From Triticum aestivum (taxonomy: Eukaryota; Streptophyta; Magnoliopsida; Poales; Poaceae), in contig NC_057800.1 in the NCBI RefSeq assembly GCF_018294505.1, positions 473,529,037 to 473,593,036 of the forward strand: 64,000 nucleotides of DNA. The letters run 5' to 3'. The translations under genes and the position numbers were made by a program. Positions 35,674-46,462 of this stretch are shown one piece after another. The notes under the pieces were generated by a model. The model was not told where the DNA came from. It worked only from the letters and a program-made list of their open reading frames with translations, and did no database searches. How positions within the stretch are numbered: the first letter of the stretch is position 1; each line of letters opens with the position of its first letter.

Positions 35674-36620
35674 GGAACTCCTCGTGACGTCCAGGATCTC
35701 ATACGGGGCTCCGAACAACTTTCGGATTACTGCATACTCATATCTCTACAACCCTAGCGTCACCGAACCTTAAGTGTGTAGACCCTACGGGTTCGGGAGA
35801 CACGTAGACATGACCGAGACGGCTCTCCGGCCAATAACCAACAGCGGGATCTGGATACCCATGTTGGCTCCCACATGCTCCTCGATGATCTCATCGGATG
35901 AACCACGATGTCGAGGATTCAAGCAACCCCGTATAAAATTCCCTTTGTCAATCGGTACGTTACTTGCCCGAGACTCAATCGTCGGTATCCCAATACCTTG
36001 TTCAGTCTCGTTACCGACAAGTCACTTTACTCGTACCGTAATGCATGATCCCATGATCAACCACTTGATCACTTTGAGCTCATTATGATGATGCATTACC
36101 GAGTGGGCCCAGAGATACCTCTCCGTCATACGGAGTGACAAATCCCAGTCTCGATTCGTGCCAACCCAATAGACACTTTCGGAGACACCTGTAATGTACC
36201 TTTATAGTCACCCAGTTACGTTGTGACGTTTGGCACACCCAAAGCACTCCTACGGTATCCGGGAGTTGCACAATCTCATGGTCTAAGGAAATGATACTTG
36301 ACATTCACAAAAGCTACAGCAAACAAACTACACGATCTTTGAGCTAAGCTTAGGATTGGGTCTTGTCCATCACATCATTCTCCTAATGATGTGATCCCAT
36401 TATCAATGACAGCCCCATGTCTATAGCCAGGAATCCATGACTATCTGTTGATCAACGAGCAAGTCAACTAGAGGCTCACTAGGGACACATTATGGTCTAT
36501 GTATTCACACATGTATTACGATTTCCGGATAATACAATTATAGCATGAATAATAGACAATTATCATGAACAAGGAAATATAATAATCATTTTATTATTGC
36601 CTCTAGGGCATATTCCAACA
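35674..36620 (-). repeat. 3' LTR of D, inner part
   Basis: Continues the LTR after LARD F. Its minus-strand start TGTTGGAATATGCCC ends the LTR at 36620, next to the purine tract. It aligns with 56973-57921, with one T missing in the terminal CATATT(T)CC. Confidence 0.92.
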
Positions 36621-36635
36621 GTCTCCCACTTGCAC
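36621..36635 (-). promoter_or_regulatory. Polypurine tract of D
   Basis: On the minus strand GTGCAAGTGGGAGAC sits directly before TGTTGGAATATG of the 3' LTR. Confidence 0.85.
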
Positions 36636-36652
36636 TAGAGTCAACCATCTAC

Positions 36653-37255
36653 TTACATTGTGATGAATCGAACACCCATGGAATTCTGGTGTTGATCATG
36701 TTTTGCTCTAGGGAGAGGTTTAGTCAATGGATCTGCTACATTCAGGTCCGTATGTACTTTACAAATTTCTATGTCTCCATTTTGAACACTTTCACGAATG
36801 GAGTTGAAGCGACGCTTGATATGCCTGGTCTTCCTGTGAAACCTGGGCTCCTTGGCAAGGGCAATAGCTCCAGAGTTGTCACAGAAGAGAGTCATCGGCC
36901 CCAACGCATTGGGTATGACTCCTAGGTCGGTAATGAACTCCTTCTCCCAGACTGCTTCGTGTGCTGCCTCTGAGGCTGCCATGTACTCCGCTTCACATGT
37001 AGATCCCGCCACAACGCTTTGCTTGCAACTGCACCAGCTTACTGCCCCACCATTCAAAATATACACGTATCCGGTTTGTGACTTAGAGTCATCCAGATCT
37101 GTGTCGAAGCTAGCGTCGACGTAACCCTTTACGACGAGCTCTTCGTCACCTCCATAAACGAGAAACATGTCCTTAGTCCTTTTCAGGTACTTCAGGATAT
37201 TCTTGACCGCTGTCCAGTGTTCCTTGCCGGGATTGCTTTGGTACCTTCCTACCAA
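36653..37255 (-). pseudogene. pol: RNase H segment of D pol
   Basis: 200 codons. It covers the RT end (HWTAVKNILKYLKRTKDMF) and Copia RNase H with GYVDASFDTD, SKSQTGYVYIL, CEAEYMAASEA and FCDNSGAIALA, then the conserved tail HTDLNVADPLTKPLPRAKH and the stop. It degrades RNA of the RNA/DNA hybrid during reverse transcription. It is out of frame with the RT upstream because of a one-base loss near 37277-37283 (the codon expected after CTR is damaged). The purine tract follows 18 bases after the stop. Confidence 0.9.
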
Positions 37256-37269
37256 ACTTACGGCAAGGT

Positions 37270-37935
37270 TTACATCAGTCTAGTACACAGCATGGCATAC
37301 ATAATAAACCCTATGGCTGAGGCATAGGGGATGACACTCATCTCTTCTATATCTTCTACCGTGGTCGGACATTGAGCTGAGGTGAATTTCACACCTTGCA
37401 ACACAGGCAAGAACCCCTTCTTAGACTGATCCATATTGAACTTCTTCAATATCTTATCAAGGTATGTGCTTTGTGAAAGACCTATGAGGCGTCTTGATCT
37501 ATCTCTATAGATCATGATGCCTAATATATAAGCAGCTTCTCCAAGGTCCTTCATTGAAAAACTCTTATTCAAGTAGGCCTTAATGTTGTCCAAAAGTTCT
37601 ATATCATTTCCCATCAAAAGTATGTCATCTACATATAATATGAGAAATGCTACAGAGCTCCCACTCACTTTCTTGTAAACGCAGGCTTCTCCATAAGTCT
37701 GCATAAACCCAAATGCTTTGATCATCTCATCAAAGCGAATGTTCCAACTCCGAGATGCTTGCACCAGCCCATAAATGGATCGCTGGAGCTTGCATACCTT
37801 GTTAGCATTCTTAGGGTCGACAAAACCTTCCGGCTGCATCATATACAGTTCTTCCTTAAGGAAACCATTAAGGAATGCCGTTTTGACGTCCATTTCCCAT
37901 ATCTCATAATCATAGAATGCGGCAATTGCTAACAT
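37270..37935 (-). pseudogene. pol: Reverse transcriptase core segment of D pol
   Basis: 221 codons of the Copia RT (RVT_2). Motifs are MDVKTAFLNG, QASRSWNIRFD, the catalytic YVDD in FLILYVDDILLMGND, and FSMKDLGEAAYILGI. It begins after a TGA (37936-37938) that replaces an expected CGA in the -KSVRI- type context, and ends at a frameshift stop near 37270. The catalytic aspartates are present, but the enzyme is split by the TGA. Confidence 0.92.
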
Positions 37936-37938
37936 GAT

Positions 37939-38835
37939 TCAGACGGACTTCAGCTTCGCTACGGGTGAGAAAGTCTCATCGTAGTCAACCCCTTGAACTT
38001 GTCGATAACCCTTAGCGACAAGCCGAGCTTTATAGATGGTCACATTACCATCCATGTCTGTCTTCTTCTTAAAGATCCATTTATTTTCTATGGCTCGCCG
38101 ATCAACGGGCAAGTCAGTCAAAGTCCATACTTTGTTTTCATACATGGATCCTATCTCGGATTTCATGGCTTCCAGCCATTTGTCAGAATCTGGGCCCGCC
38201 ATTACTTCTTCATAGTTCGAAGGTTCACCATTATCTAACAACATGATTTCCAAGACAGGGTTACCGTACCACTCTGGTGCGGAACGTGTCCTTGTGGACC
38301 TACGAAGTTCAGTAGCAACTTGATCTGAAGTTTCATGATCATCATCAACTTCCTCTCTAGTCGGTGCAGGCACCTCAGGAACATTTTCTTGAGCTGCGCC
38401 ACTTACCGGTTCAAGAGGTGATACTTCATCAAGTTCTACCTTCCTCCCACTTATTTCTTTCGAGAGAAACTCTTTCTCTAGAAAGGACCCATTTTTGGCA
38501 ACAAAGATCTTGCCTTCGGATCTGAGGTAGAAGGTATACCCAATAGTTTCTTTAGGGTATCCTATGAAGACGCATTTTTCCGACTTGGGTTCGAGCTTTT
38601 CAGGTTGAAGTTTCTTGACATAAGCATCGCATCCCCAAACTTTTAGAAACGACAGCTTAGGTTTCTTCCCAAACCATAATTCATACGGTGTCGTCTCAAC
38701 GGATTTCGACGGAGCCCTATTTAAAGTGAATGCGGCAGTCTCTAAAGCATAACCCCAAAATGATAGCGGTAAATCGGTAAGAGACATCATAGATCGCACC
38801 ATATCTAATAGAGTGTGATTACGACGTTCGGACAC
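37939..38835 (-). pseudogene. pol: Integrase C-terminal and RT N-terminal segment of D pol
   Basis: 298 codons. Starts MSERRNHTLLDMVRSMM, which holds the catalytic E of the integrase D,D-35-E triad (SERRN), then the Copia integrase tail (GYALETAAFTLNRAPSKSVETTP type), a low-complexity linker, and the first part of RT (ENKWIFKKKTDMDG, YKARLVAKGYRQVQGVDYDETFSPV). It is separated from the upstream segment by a TAG in place of CAG, and from the RT core by a TGA. Confidence 0.9.
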
Positions 38836-38844
38836 ACCATTACG

Positions 38845-39711
38845 CTAAGGTGTTCCAGGCAGCGTGAGTTGTGAAACTATTCCACATTTTCTTAAGTGTG
38901 TGCCAAATTCGTGACTCAAGTATTCTCCCCCATGATCTGATCGCAAGAACTTGATTTTCCTGTCATGTTGATTCTCAACCTCACTCTGAAATTCCTTGAA
39001 CTTTTCAAAGGTCTCAGACTTGTGTTTCATTAAGTAGACATACCCATATCTACTCAAGTCATCAGTGAGGGTGAGAACATAACGATAGCCACCGCGAGCC
39101 TCAACACTCATTGGACCGCACACATCAGTATGTATGATTTCCAATAAGTTGGTTGCTCGCTCCATTGTTCCTGAGAACGGAGTCTTGGTCATTTTACCCA
39201 TGAGGCATGGTTCGCTCGTGTCAAATGATTCATAATCAAGAGACTCTAAAAGTCCATCTGCATGGAGCTTCTTCATGCGTTTGACACCTATGTGACCAAG
39301 GCGGCAGTGCGACAAGTATGTGGGACTATCATTATCAACCTTACATCTTTTGGTATTCACACTATGAATATGTGTAGCATTACGCTCGAGATTCATTAAG
39401 AATAAGCCATTCACCATCGGAGCATGACCATAAAACATATCTCTCATATAAATAGAACAACCATTATTCTCGGATTTAAATGAGTAGCCATCTCGAATTA
39501 AATGAGATCCTGATACAATGTTCATGCTCAAAGCTGGCACTAAATAACAATTATTGAGGTTTAAAACTAATCCCGTAGGTAAATGTAGAGGTAGCGTGCC
39601 GACGGCGATCACATCGACCTTGGAACCATTCCCGACGCGCATCGTCACCTCGTCCTTCGCCAGTCTCAAATACCCAGGAGCTACTACGAGTACCGGTAAG
39701 GTACACATCAA
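38845..39711 (-). pseudogene. pol: Protease remnant, GAG-pre-integrase and integrase core of D pol
   Basis: 288 codons as an open frame. The integrase zinc-binding region (SHCRLGHIG...EPCLMGK) is followed by the core with IIHTDVCGPM, the first catalytic D, and LRSDHGGEYLS, the second. It should be preceded by the protease DTG motif, but the sequence jumps from ...SSWVF-type codons straight to LAKDEVTMRVGNG. About 65-70 bases around the active site appear to be deleted, with GA at the joint. The upstream open frame is therefore out of phase. Deletion size is inferred from family memory. Confidence 0.88.
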
Positions 39712-40565
39712 TTACATGTATCAAATATACCTTTAATGTTGCCAGCCTTCTTGTCCGCTAAGTATTTGGGGCAGTTCCGCTTCCAGTGACCACTTCCCTT
39801 GCAATAAAAACACTTAGTCTCGGGCTTGGGTCCATTCTTTGGCTTCTTCCCGGCAGCTTGCTTACCGGGCGCGGCAACTCCTTTGCCGTCCTTCTTGAAG
39901 TTCTTCTTACCCTTGCCTTTCTTGAACTTAGTGGTTTTATTCACCATCAACACTTGATGTTCCTTTTTGACTTCTACCTCTGCTGATTTCAGCATTGCAA
40001 ATACTTCAGGAATGGTCTTTTCCATCCCCTGCATAATGAAGTTCATCACAAAGCTCTTGTAGCTCGGTGGAAGCGACTGAAGGATTCTGTCAATGACCGC
40101 GTCATCCGGGAGATTAACTCCCAGCTGAGTCAAGCGGTTATGCAACCCAGACATTTTGAGTATGTGCTCGCTGACAGAACTATTTTCCTCCATCTTACAG
40201 CTGAAGAACTTGTCGGAGACTTCATATCTCTTGACCCGGGCATGAGCTTGGAAAACCATTTTCAGCTCTTCGAACATCTCATATGCTCCGTGTCGCTCAA
40301 AACGCTTTTGGAGCCCCGGTTCTAAGCTGTAAAGCATGCCGCACTGAATGAGGGAGTAATCATCAGCACGTGTCTGCCAAGCATTCACAACATCTTGGTT
40401 CTGTGGGACGGGTGTGTCACCTAGCGGTGCTTCTAGGACATAATCTTTCTTGGCAGCTATGAGGATGATCCTCAGGTTCCGGACCAAGTCCGTATAGTTG
40501 CTGCCATCGTCTTTCAGCTTGGTTTTCTCTAGGAACGCGTTGAAGTTGAGGACAACGTTGGCCAT
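39708..40565 (-). CDS. gag: gag of D (Angela/BARE1 type), intact frame
   Basis: 285 codons from ATG 40565, starting MANVVLNFNAFLEKTKL, the usual BARE1/Angela gag start. It has the UBN2-like capsid region (FVMNFIMQGMEKTIPEV) and a CCHC zinc knuckle CFYCKGSGHWKRNC near residue 255. The Lys/Gly-rich linker before it is typical. It ends at IFDTCN with TGA; in this family pol continues in another phase from about here. This is the only intact frame of D. It could in principle supply capsid, but D as a whole is disrupted. Confidence 0.92.
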   Translation of the reverse strand: MANVVLNFNAFLEKTKLKDDGSNYTDLVRNLRIILIAAKKDYVLEAPLGDTPVPQNQDVVNAWQTRADDYSLIQCGMLYSLEPGLQKRFERHGAYEMFEELKMVFQAHARVKRYEVSDKFFSCKMEENSSVSEHILKMSGLHNRLTQLGVNLPDDAVIDRILQSLPPSYKSFVMNFIMQGMEKTIPEVFAMLKSAEVEVKKEHQVLMVNKTTKFKKGKGKKNFKKDGKGVAAPGKQAAGKKPKNGPKPETKCFYCKGSGHWKRNCPKYLADKKAGNIKGIFDTCN

Positions 40566-41703
40566 TTGATCTACAAGACATATTGTAAAGATTTTAGACT
40601 AAGTTCATGATAATTAAGTTCATCTAATAAAATTATTCAATGAACTCCCACTCAGATAGACATCCCTCCAGTCATCTAAGTATAACATGATCCGAGTTAA
40701 CTAGGCCGTGTCCGATCATCACGTGAGACGGACTAGTCAACATCGGTGAACATCTTCATGTTGATCGTATCTTCTATACGACTCATGTTCGACCTTTCGG
40801 TCTTCTGTGTTCCAAGGCCATGTCTGTACATGCTAGGCTCGTCAAGTCAACCTAAGTGTTTGCATGTGTAAATCTGTCTTACACCCGTTGTATGTGAACG
40901 TTGGAATCTATCACACCCGATCATCACCTGGTGCTTCGAAACAACGAACTGTCACAACGGCGCATAGTTAGGGGGAACACTTTCTTGAAATTATTATGAG
41001 GGATCATCTTATTTACTACCGTCGTTCTAAGTAAACAAGATGCAAAAGCATGATAAACATCACATGCAATCAAATAATAGTGACATGATATGGCCAATAT
41101 CACTTTGATCTCCATCTTGGTGCTCCATGATCATCTTGTCACTGGCATGACACCATGCTCTCCATCATCATGATCTCCATCATCATGTCTCCATGAAGTT
41201 GCTCGCCAACTATTACTTCTACTACTATGACTAACACGTTTAGCAATAAAGTAAAGTAATTTACATGGCGTTTCTCAATGACACGCAGGTCATACAAAAA
41301 ATAAAGACAACTCCTATGGCTCCTGCCGGTTGTCATACTCATCGACATGCAAGTCGTGATTCCTATTACAAGAACATGATCTCATACATCACATATATAT
41401 CATTCATCATTCATCACAACTTTGGCCATATCACATCACATGACACTTGCTGCAAAAACAAGTTAGACGTCCTCTAATTGTTGTTGCAAGTTTTACGTGG
41501 CTGCAATAGGGTTCTAACAAGAACGTTTTCTTACCTACGTAAAAGCCACAACGTGATTTGTCAACTTCTATTTACCCTTCATCAGGACCCTTTTCGTCGA
41601 ATCCGCTCCAAGTAAAGTGGGAGAGACAGACACCTGCTAGCCACCTTATGCAACCAGTGCATGTCAGTCGGTGGAACCTGTCTCACGTAAGCGTACGTGT
41701 AAG
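40566..41703 (-). other. 5' leader of D, part next to gag
   Basis: Untranslated leader between primer-binding site and gag, about 1.3 kb when joined with 56077-56222. No coding frame. The last five bases GTAAG (41699-41703) are the target duplication of G. Confidence 0.85.
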
Positions 41704-43082
41704 TGAAAGTACGTTATATCGACTAGAGGGGGGGTGAATAGGCGATTTTTATGAAAGTCTTCAAAACGTGGAAGTTATGAAGACAAACAGCAGAGATATG
41801 CCTATTACTATGCAGCGGAAGTTAGATTACACTAGACAAGCCATGGTCAAGTATTCAATAGAGTGAAAGCACAATGACAAGTAGCTGCAGTGTAATAAGG
41901 ATCAGGTAGGAAGAAGTTATGAAGCCAGACAAATCATACAGTTACGTTGTGAAGACAAAGGATATAGCAGGCATGTAACGGCTTCACAATGAGTAACAGT
42001 AAGTAAAAGGAAGTGAAGATGAAACCAGTGACTCGTTGAAGACAATGATGTGTTGGGCCAGTTCCAGTTGCTGTGACAACTGTACGTCTGGTTGGAGCGG
42101 CTAGGTATTTAAACCTTAGGACACACAGTCCGGGACACCCAGTTCTGAACACGCAGCTCAGGACACCAAGTCCTCACTGTATTCTCCTTGAGCTAAGGTC
42201 ACATAGTCCTCGCCCAATCACTCAGGTAAGTCTTCAAGGTAGACTCCCAAACCTTCACAGACTTCATTCACTGGCAATCGACAATGTCTCTTGGATGCTC
42301 TGAACGCGACGCCTAACCGTCTGGAGGATGCACAGTCCTCAAGTGTAATAAGTCTTCAGATCACTCAGATAAGAAGACTTAAGTGATGCCCAATTTACTC
42401 TGGCTCTAGGCGGTTAGGGCTTTCTCCTCGCTAGGAATTTTCTCTCAAAGGCTTCGAGGTGGGTTGCTCACAAACGACAAAAGCCATGCACTGAAATCTG
42501 AGCAGCCAACCGTTTATGGTTGTAGGGGGTGGGCTATTTATAGCCACTTGGCAACCCGACCTGATTTGTCCGAAATGACCCTGGGTCACTAAGGAATTGA
42601 CACGTGTTCCAATGGTCAGATTTCAAACTCACGCGACAACTTTACTTGGGATACAAGCAAAGCTGACTTGTCCGGCTCTGGACAAGATTCGCTCTCATTG
42701 TCTTCACTCGAAGACATAGGTTTTTGGTTTAGGCATCACTTCAGTCATTCTGACTGGTTCTCCTGGACCCCACTTAATAGTACGGTGGTTCCTATGACTC
42801 AACACAAAATAAAAAGAACTATGAAAGATCTAAGTCTTCGAGCTCCATTGTCTTCATAACGTGTCTTCTTTTGTCATAGTCTTCAATGTGAATATCTTCA
42901 TATACCACCTTTGACTTCAATGTCTTCATACATTTTAGGGGTCATCTCTGGTAGTAAAAACTGAATCAATGAGGGACTTCTACCTGTGTTATCCTGCAAT
43001 TCTCACAAACACATTAGTCCCTCAACTAGGTTTGTCGTGAATACTCCAAAACCAACTAGGGGTGGCACTAGATGCACTTACA
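41704..43082 (-). repeat. 3' LTR of G
   Basis: 1379 bp; on the minus strand it begins TGTAAGTGCATC and ends GTACTTTCA, with the CACTTTCA motif shared with A apart from one base. Confidence 0.93.
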
Positions 43083-43096
43083 ATCTCCCCCTTTTT
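43083..43096 (-). promoter_or_regulatory. Polypurine tract of G, proximal copy
   Basis: AAAAAGGGGGAGAT on the minus strand directly before TGTAAGTGC. Confidence 0.88.
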
Positions 43097-43557
43097 GGTG
43101 ATTGATGACAAACTAGTTGAAGTTTTCAACGGGGAATATAGTCTGTAAAATTGTAAAGGATAAGGAATTGTCTTCATAAGTTGCAAGGGCTCCCCCCTGA
43201 AGATGTGCATATAAGTTAATTTGCTTTTGGAATGCAAATGCACATGGCAGGTTGTACTTGTGGGGATCCACTTCAGCTTATGATGACAATCCACTATGCA
43301 TGTGAAAGTATATGAAGATAATGACATGCATAATGGAAAATGGACATCTGCAGAATGAGATAAGTGCGGAATCTATCATCGCACATGCGGAATTTATCTT
43401 TGCAAAACAGGGTGGCAAACAAGTAGCAGACGACCATCTGGTTTAAGTGTTACAACTCATAAGAACCAAATGTAGTAAAAACGAGAGTTGTAAGCACGAA
43501 GCAAAATATAAGGCACCCGCCCATATGAACCCGCTTGAAGACTATCAATCTCATATG

Positions 43558-43574
43558 CTTCTCCCCCTTTTGTC
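43558..43574 (-). promoter_or_regulatory. Second polypurine tract-like motif of G
   Basis: GACAAAAGGGGGAGAAG on the minus strand, 36 bases past the stop of the env-like ORF and 0.48 kb before the proximal tract. Repeated purine tracts are a known Sirevirus feature. Confidence 0.7.
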
Positions 43575-43609
43575 AGTAATGACCAAAAAGGGTTGAAGAC
43601 ATAGAGCCT

Positions 43610-46462
43610 CTACTCGTTCCCTTGAGGAGTAGATGAAGTAGCAGGGTTGTTGGCGTTGTTTGGCGGTGCAGAAGAGCTTGGAGGTGCAGAAGCAGGTGGC
43701 GGTGAGGTAGCATCGTCTTCTTCATCAATGATTCTGGCAGTGACTGTGGCAGCAGAGGAAGAAAACTCAGAGTCTTCAAGAGATGGAGTGCTTCGCATCA
43801 CAGCCCTTCTAGGAGGTGTGGTGTCAAACTTGAATCGCTCAGTGAAGCCATCCTCTTCAAGTTCAGCTTCAGTACATATCATTGATAGCCCTTTCCATGT
43901 ACGACGACAGGTTTCATGGGTAACAAAAGCATTCTTAGTGGCAAGATTTCGGATACGATTTACATCCACCAAGAGGCTTTTCATCTGTCTCTTCGACCAG
44001 TCATGATGCTTATCCTGCTTTTGATGAAGGGCCACAAGAAGCTCTTGGTCGTTGAGAACACGAGTGTGCTTCTTGGGTCTTGAAGCAGTGGCACTGTCAG
44101 TGGCTTCAGTTGAAGCAGGGTGTGATGCACGTGTAGTGCCAGCCAAAGGATACACCCTGGAGATGGCTTCAACACCTTCAACGTTTTGAGTGAAGCTCTG
44201 GTGTTTTGCATTCTGAAGACTCAAAGGTTTCTTGGCAGGCTCAGGATATATAGCTTCAGCAGAGGTATCCACATCCGGCAAGAAGATCCGATGGTTGCGG
44301 GCTGAGGGCTGATATGAGATTGCAGAGTGAAGCTTGATCAGTCTCATTACCCAAGGAGCATAGAACTTCAAACCAAGTAAATCTGAGCCTGATGCAGCTA
44401 GTTGGCGTATGAAGAAATCCTGTGCGTTGAAGCATTTGCCATGAAGGATACAAAATATCAGAGTCTTCATTGCACCCTCGATCTTAGCATTTGGAGAGTG
44501 CCCTTTGATAGGCCAGAGAGTCCGCCGGATAATGTGATAGATGGTTCTGGGCAGGTACTCAAAGTCTTCAACGAAGAACTCTGTTGGATAAGGAGCATCG
44601 TGGGGAAATGGCTTCATCATGGAGAGCATCTGACTCATATTCGGTTCAGGCCTCTGGAATATGCTCTCAAGAGCTTCAGTGTGTAGTGGACAGCCTTCCT
44701 TGAAGAATTCGCCAGGAGTGGGCAGGCCGGTGAGCTCAATGATATCAAATGCATTGGCTTCGTGATGGACATTACCGGTCATCCACTCCAGGGCCCAAGT
44801 CTTCGGATCTCTGTTGTATCCTTTGATGTGGAGGGTGGCATAGAACTGCAGCAGAAGCTCTTCATTCCAGTGCTCTTCATCAGTTACAAACTGCAGCAGA
44901 CCCACTTGCTTGAAGAAATCCAACGCCTCCTCTAAACAGGGCAGACCAGCAATGAGTTCAACATCAAGGCTCTTGTGCGGGAAGATGCGACCTTGGTTGT
45001 ATAGGATGCATGAATAGTAGCTGGGCTGAGGATAGCTCCAGAACCTATCTGATGAAATCCTTTCCCTTGAATAGGGGTTCTTGGAGCTGTTGAAGAACGT
45101 ATTATCTGCCTTGAAGCTATTGATGTTAAAGGAGCCAGGTGCTGATGCAGGACCTGGGAACCTCGGCAGCCTTGGGACTGGCTTCTGGACATGAGGCCTG
45201 TGCTCAACATGGTAATCAAATTGAGGACCTGCAGCAGACTCAGGAACAGAAGTGTCTGGATCAGTAGCTTCACTGTCTTCTGAAGCTTTTGGTGGGGAGG
45301 GCTCCACATTGGCTTCAGTGTTGGTTGTGGCAGCCTCAATATTTTCAGCCTCCGCTTGACTAGCTGGAGGGTCGGTCACAAGCACATTGGCTTCTTGGTG
45401 GAGCAGAGGAGTGGGCTCTTGTGGTACTTCTTCTTTGGCTGATGCAGCCGAAATGTCTTCAGCATAGACTTGAGGCCTTGGACCTTTGCGAAGCTTGCGG
45501 AACGCAGATGACGCCTTTGGGGTTGGAGTGGGCTGGGCCTCATAGTCTTCTTCCTCTTGAGGGCGATCGGCCCATGACGCATCTTGTGCAATTGGCGTCA
45601 GAGGACGACCAATGCTGATGAGTTCGCTGTGTTCATACTGAGGAAGGGCTTCATCATCTTGTACATTGTCCTGATGATCAATGTCTTCAGCAGCGATGGG
45701 GTCGGCTGCTGGTATGTCTTCAGCTTCAGGAGCCTCTATGGAAGCAAGCTCATGAATTGTCAGTTGTCGTTCTACGTCAGGGTGAATGACAGAAAGGGGT
45801 TCAACCATCAAGGGCTCTGTGGGAGCAGCCCGAGCTTTCTTGATCTTTCGCTTCTTCTGAGTGGGGGCAGAAGGAGAGGCTTCAGAGTGTTTCCGCTTCC
45901 TGGCTTCAGCCTCTACAGTTCGCGTCTTCTTGAGCTCTGAAGCGGTTGACCGACTCTTTGGCTTCGAGCCAGTCGTTGCAGTTGGGAAGACAATTGAAAC
46001 TGCATCTTGCCTTGGGGCCTCTGGTTCAGCCATAGCAGGCTTCTTCTTCTTCTTCGCGGCCATCCTGGGGTCGATGCCGGGACGCCCAAGTGCCTTGTGC
46101 TTCTCGGCCTCATTGTAGGCCTGCACACATCTGTCTGCCAGAGTCTTCATTCGCTCCTGTGAACCTTGAGCTTCTGCATGCTTCTTCAGAAAGTTTTCCT
46201 TTAGTTCGTGCAACATTATCTTGAAGCTCTTTACTTCTTGCATGCTGAGCTTGGCCATATGCTTCTTGAACTGAGCCTTTTCATGATCAATTTTCTGCTT
46301 CAGTTCAACAATGCGCTGGGCAATTGCAAGTTCTGAAGCAATAGTGCCTTGGAAGGCGACGCTGAGGCCAACGGGCAGCTGCAGATCTTCGAAGCTGATG
46401 TTTGGTGTGGCAAACCATTCGTCGATGAAGTTGTGGATTATGGCGACATCAAAGAGAGGCAA
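43610..46462 (-). CDS. env-like ORF of G, main open frame (950 codons)
   Basis: Lies between pol and 3' LTR, the place of the env-like gene in SIRE/Maximus Copia elements. The N-terminal third has a Lys/Glu-rich helical stretch that looks like a coiled coil (about residues 60-125, AQRIVELKQKIDHEK) and a basic run (KKKKK, about 148-152). Then comes a long acidic, Pro/Ala/Thr-rich region with many KASSAF- and EVPAP-like segments (about 200-480), then a more globular part (about 500-750) with WALEWMTGNVHHEANAF. I see no clear signal peptide or membrane segment near its start. The true start is probably upstream in 46463-47289, out of frame. Role unproven; fusion or envelope function should not be assumed. 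Confidence 0.8.
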   Translation of the reverse strand: MPLFDVAIIHNFIDEWFATPNISFEDLQLPVGLSVAFQGTIASELAIAQRIVELKQKIDHEKAQFKKHMAKLSMQEVKSFKIMLHELKENFLKKHAEAQGSQERMKTLADRCVQAYNEAEKHKALGRPGIDPRMAAKKKKKPAMAEPEAPRQDAVSIVFPTATTGSKPKSRSTASELKKTRTVEAEARKRKHSEASPSAPTQKKRKIKKARAAPTEPLMVEPLSVIHPDVERQLTIHELASIEAPEAEDIPAADPIAAEDIDHQDNVQDDEALPQYEHSELISIGRPLTPIAQDASWADRPQEEEDYEAQPTPTPKASSAFRKLRKGPRPQVYAEDISAASAKEEVPQEPTPLLHQEANVLVTDPPASQAEAENIEAATTNTEANVEPSPPKASEDSEATDPDTSVPESAAGPQFDYHVEHRPHVQKPVPRLPRFPGPASAPGSFNINSFKADNTFFNSSKNPYSRERISSDRFWSYPQPSYYSCILYNQGRIFPHKSLDVELIAGLPCLEEALDFFKQVGLLQFVTDEEHWNEELLLQFYATLHIKGYNRDPKTWALEWMTGNVHHEANAFDIIELTGLPTPGEFFKEGCPLHTEALESIFQRPEPNMSQMLSMMKPFPHDAPYPTEFFVEDFEYLPRTIYHIIRRTLWPIKGHSPNAKIEGAMKTLIFCILHGKCFNAQDFFIRQLAASGSDLLGLKFYAPWVMRLIKLHSAISYQPSARNHRIFLPDVDTSAEAIYPEPAKKPLSLQNAKHQSFTQNVEGVEAISRVYPLAGTTRASHPASTEATDSATASRPKKHTRVLNDQELLVALHQKQDKHHDWSKRQMKSLLVDVNRIRNLATKNAFVTHETCRRTWKGLSMICTEAELEEDGFTERFKFDTTPPRRAVMRSTPSLEDSEFSSSAATVTARIIDEEDDATSPPPASAPPSSSAPPNNANNPATSSTPQGNE

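Noticed and set aside
36149..36200. Possible MITE-like palindrome in D LTR
   Set aside because: Part of the Angela LTR present in both copies.
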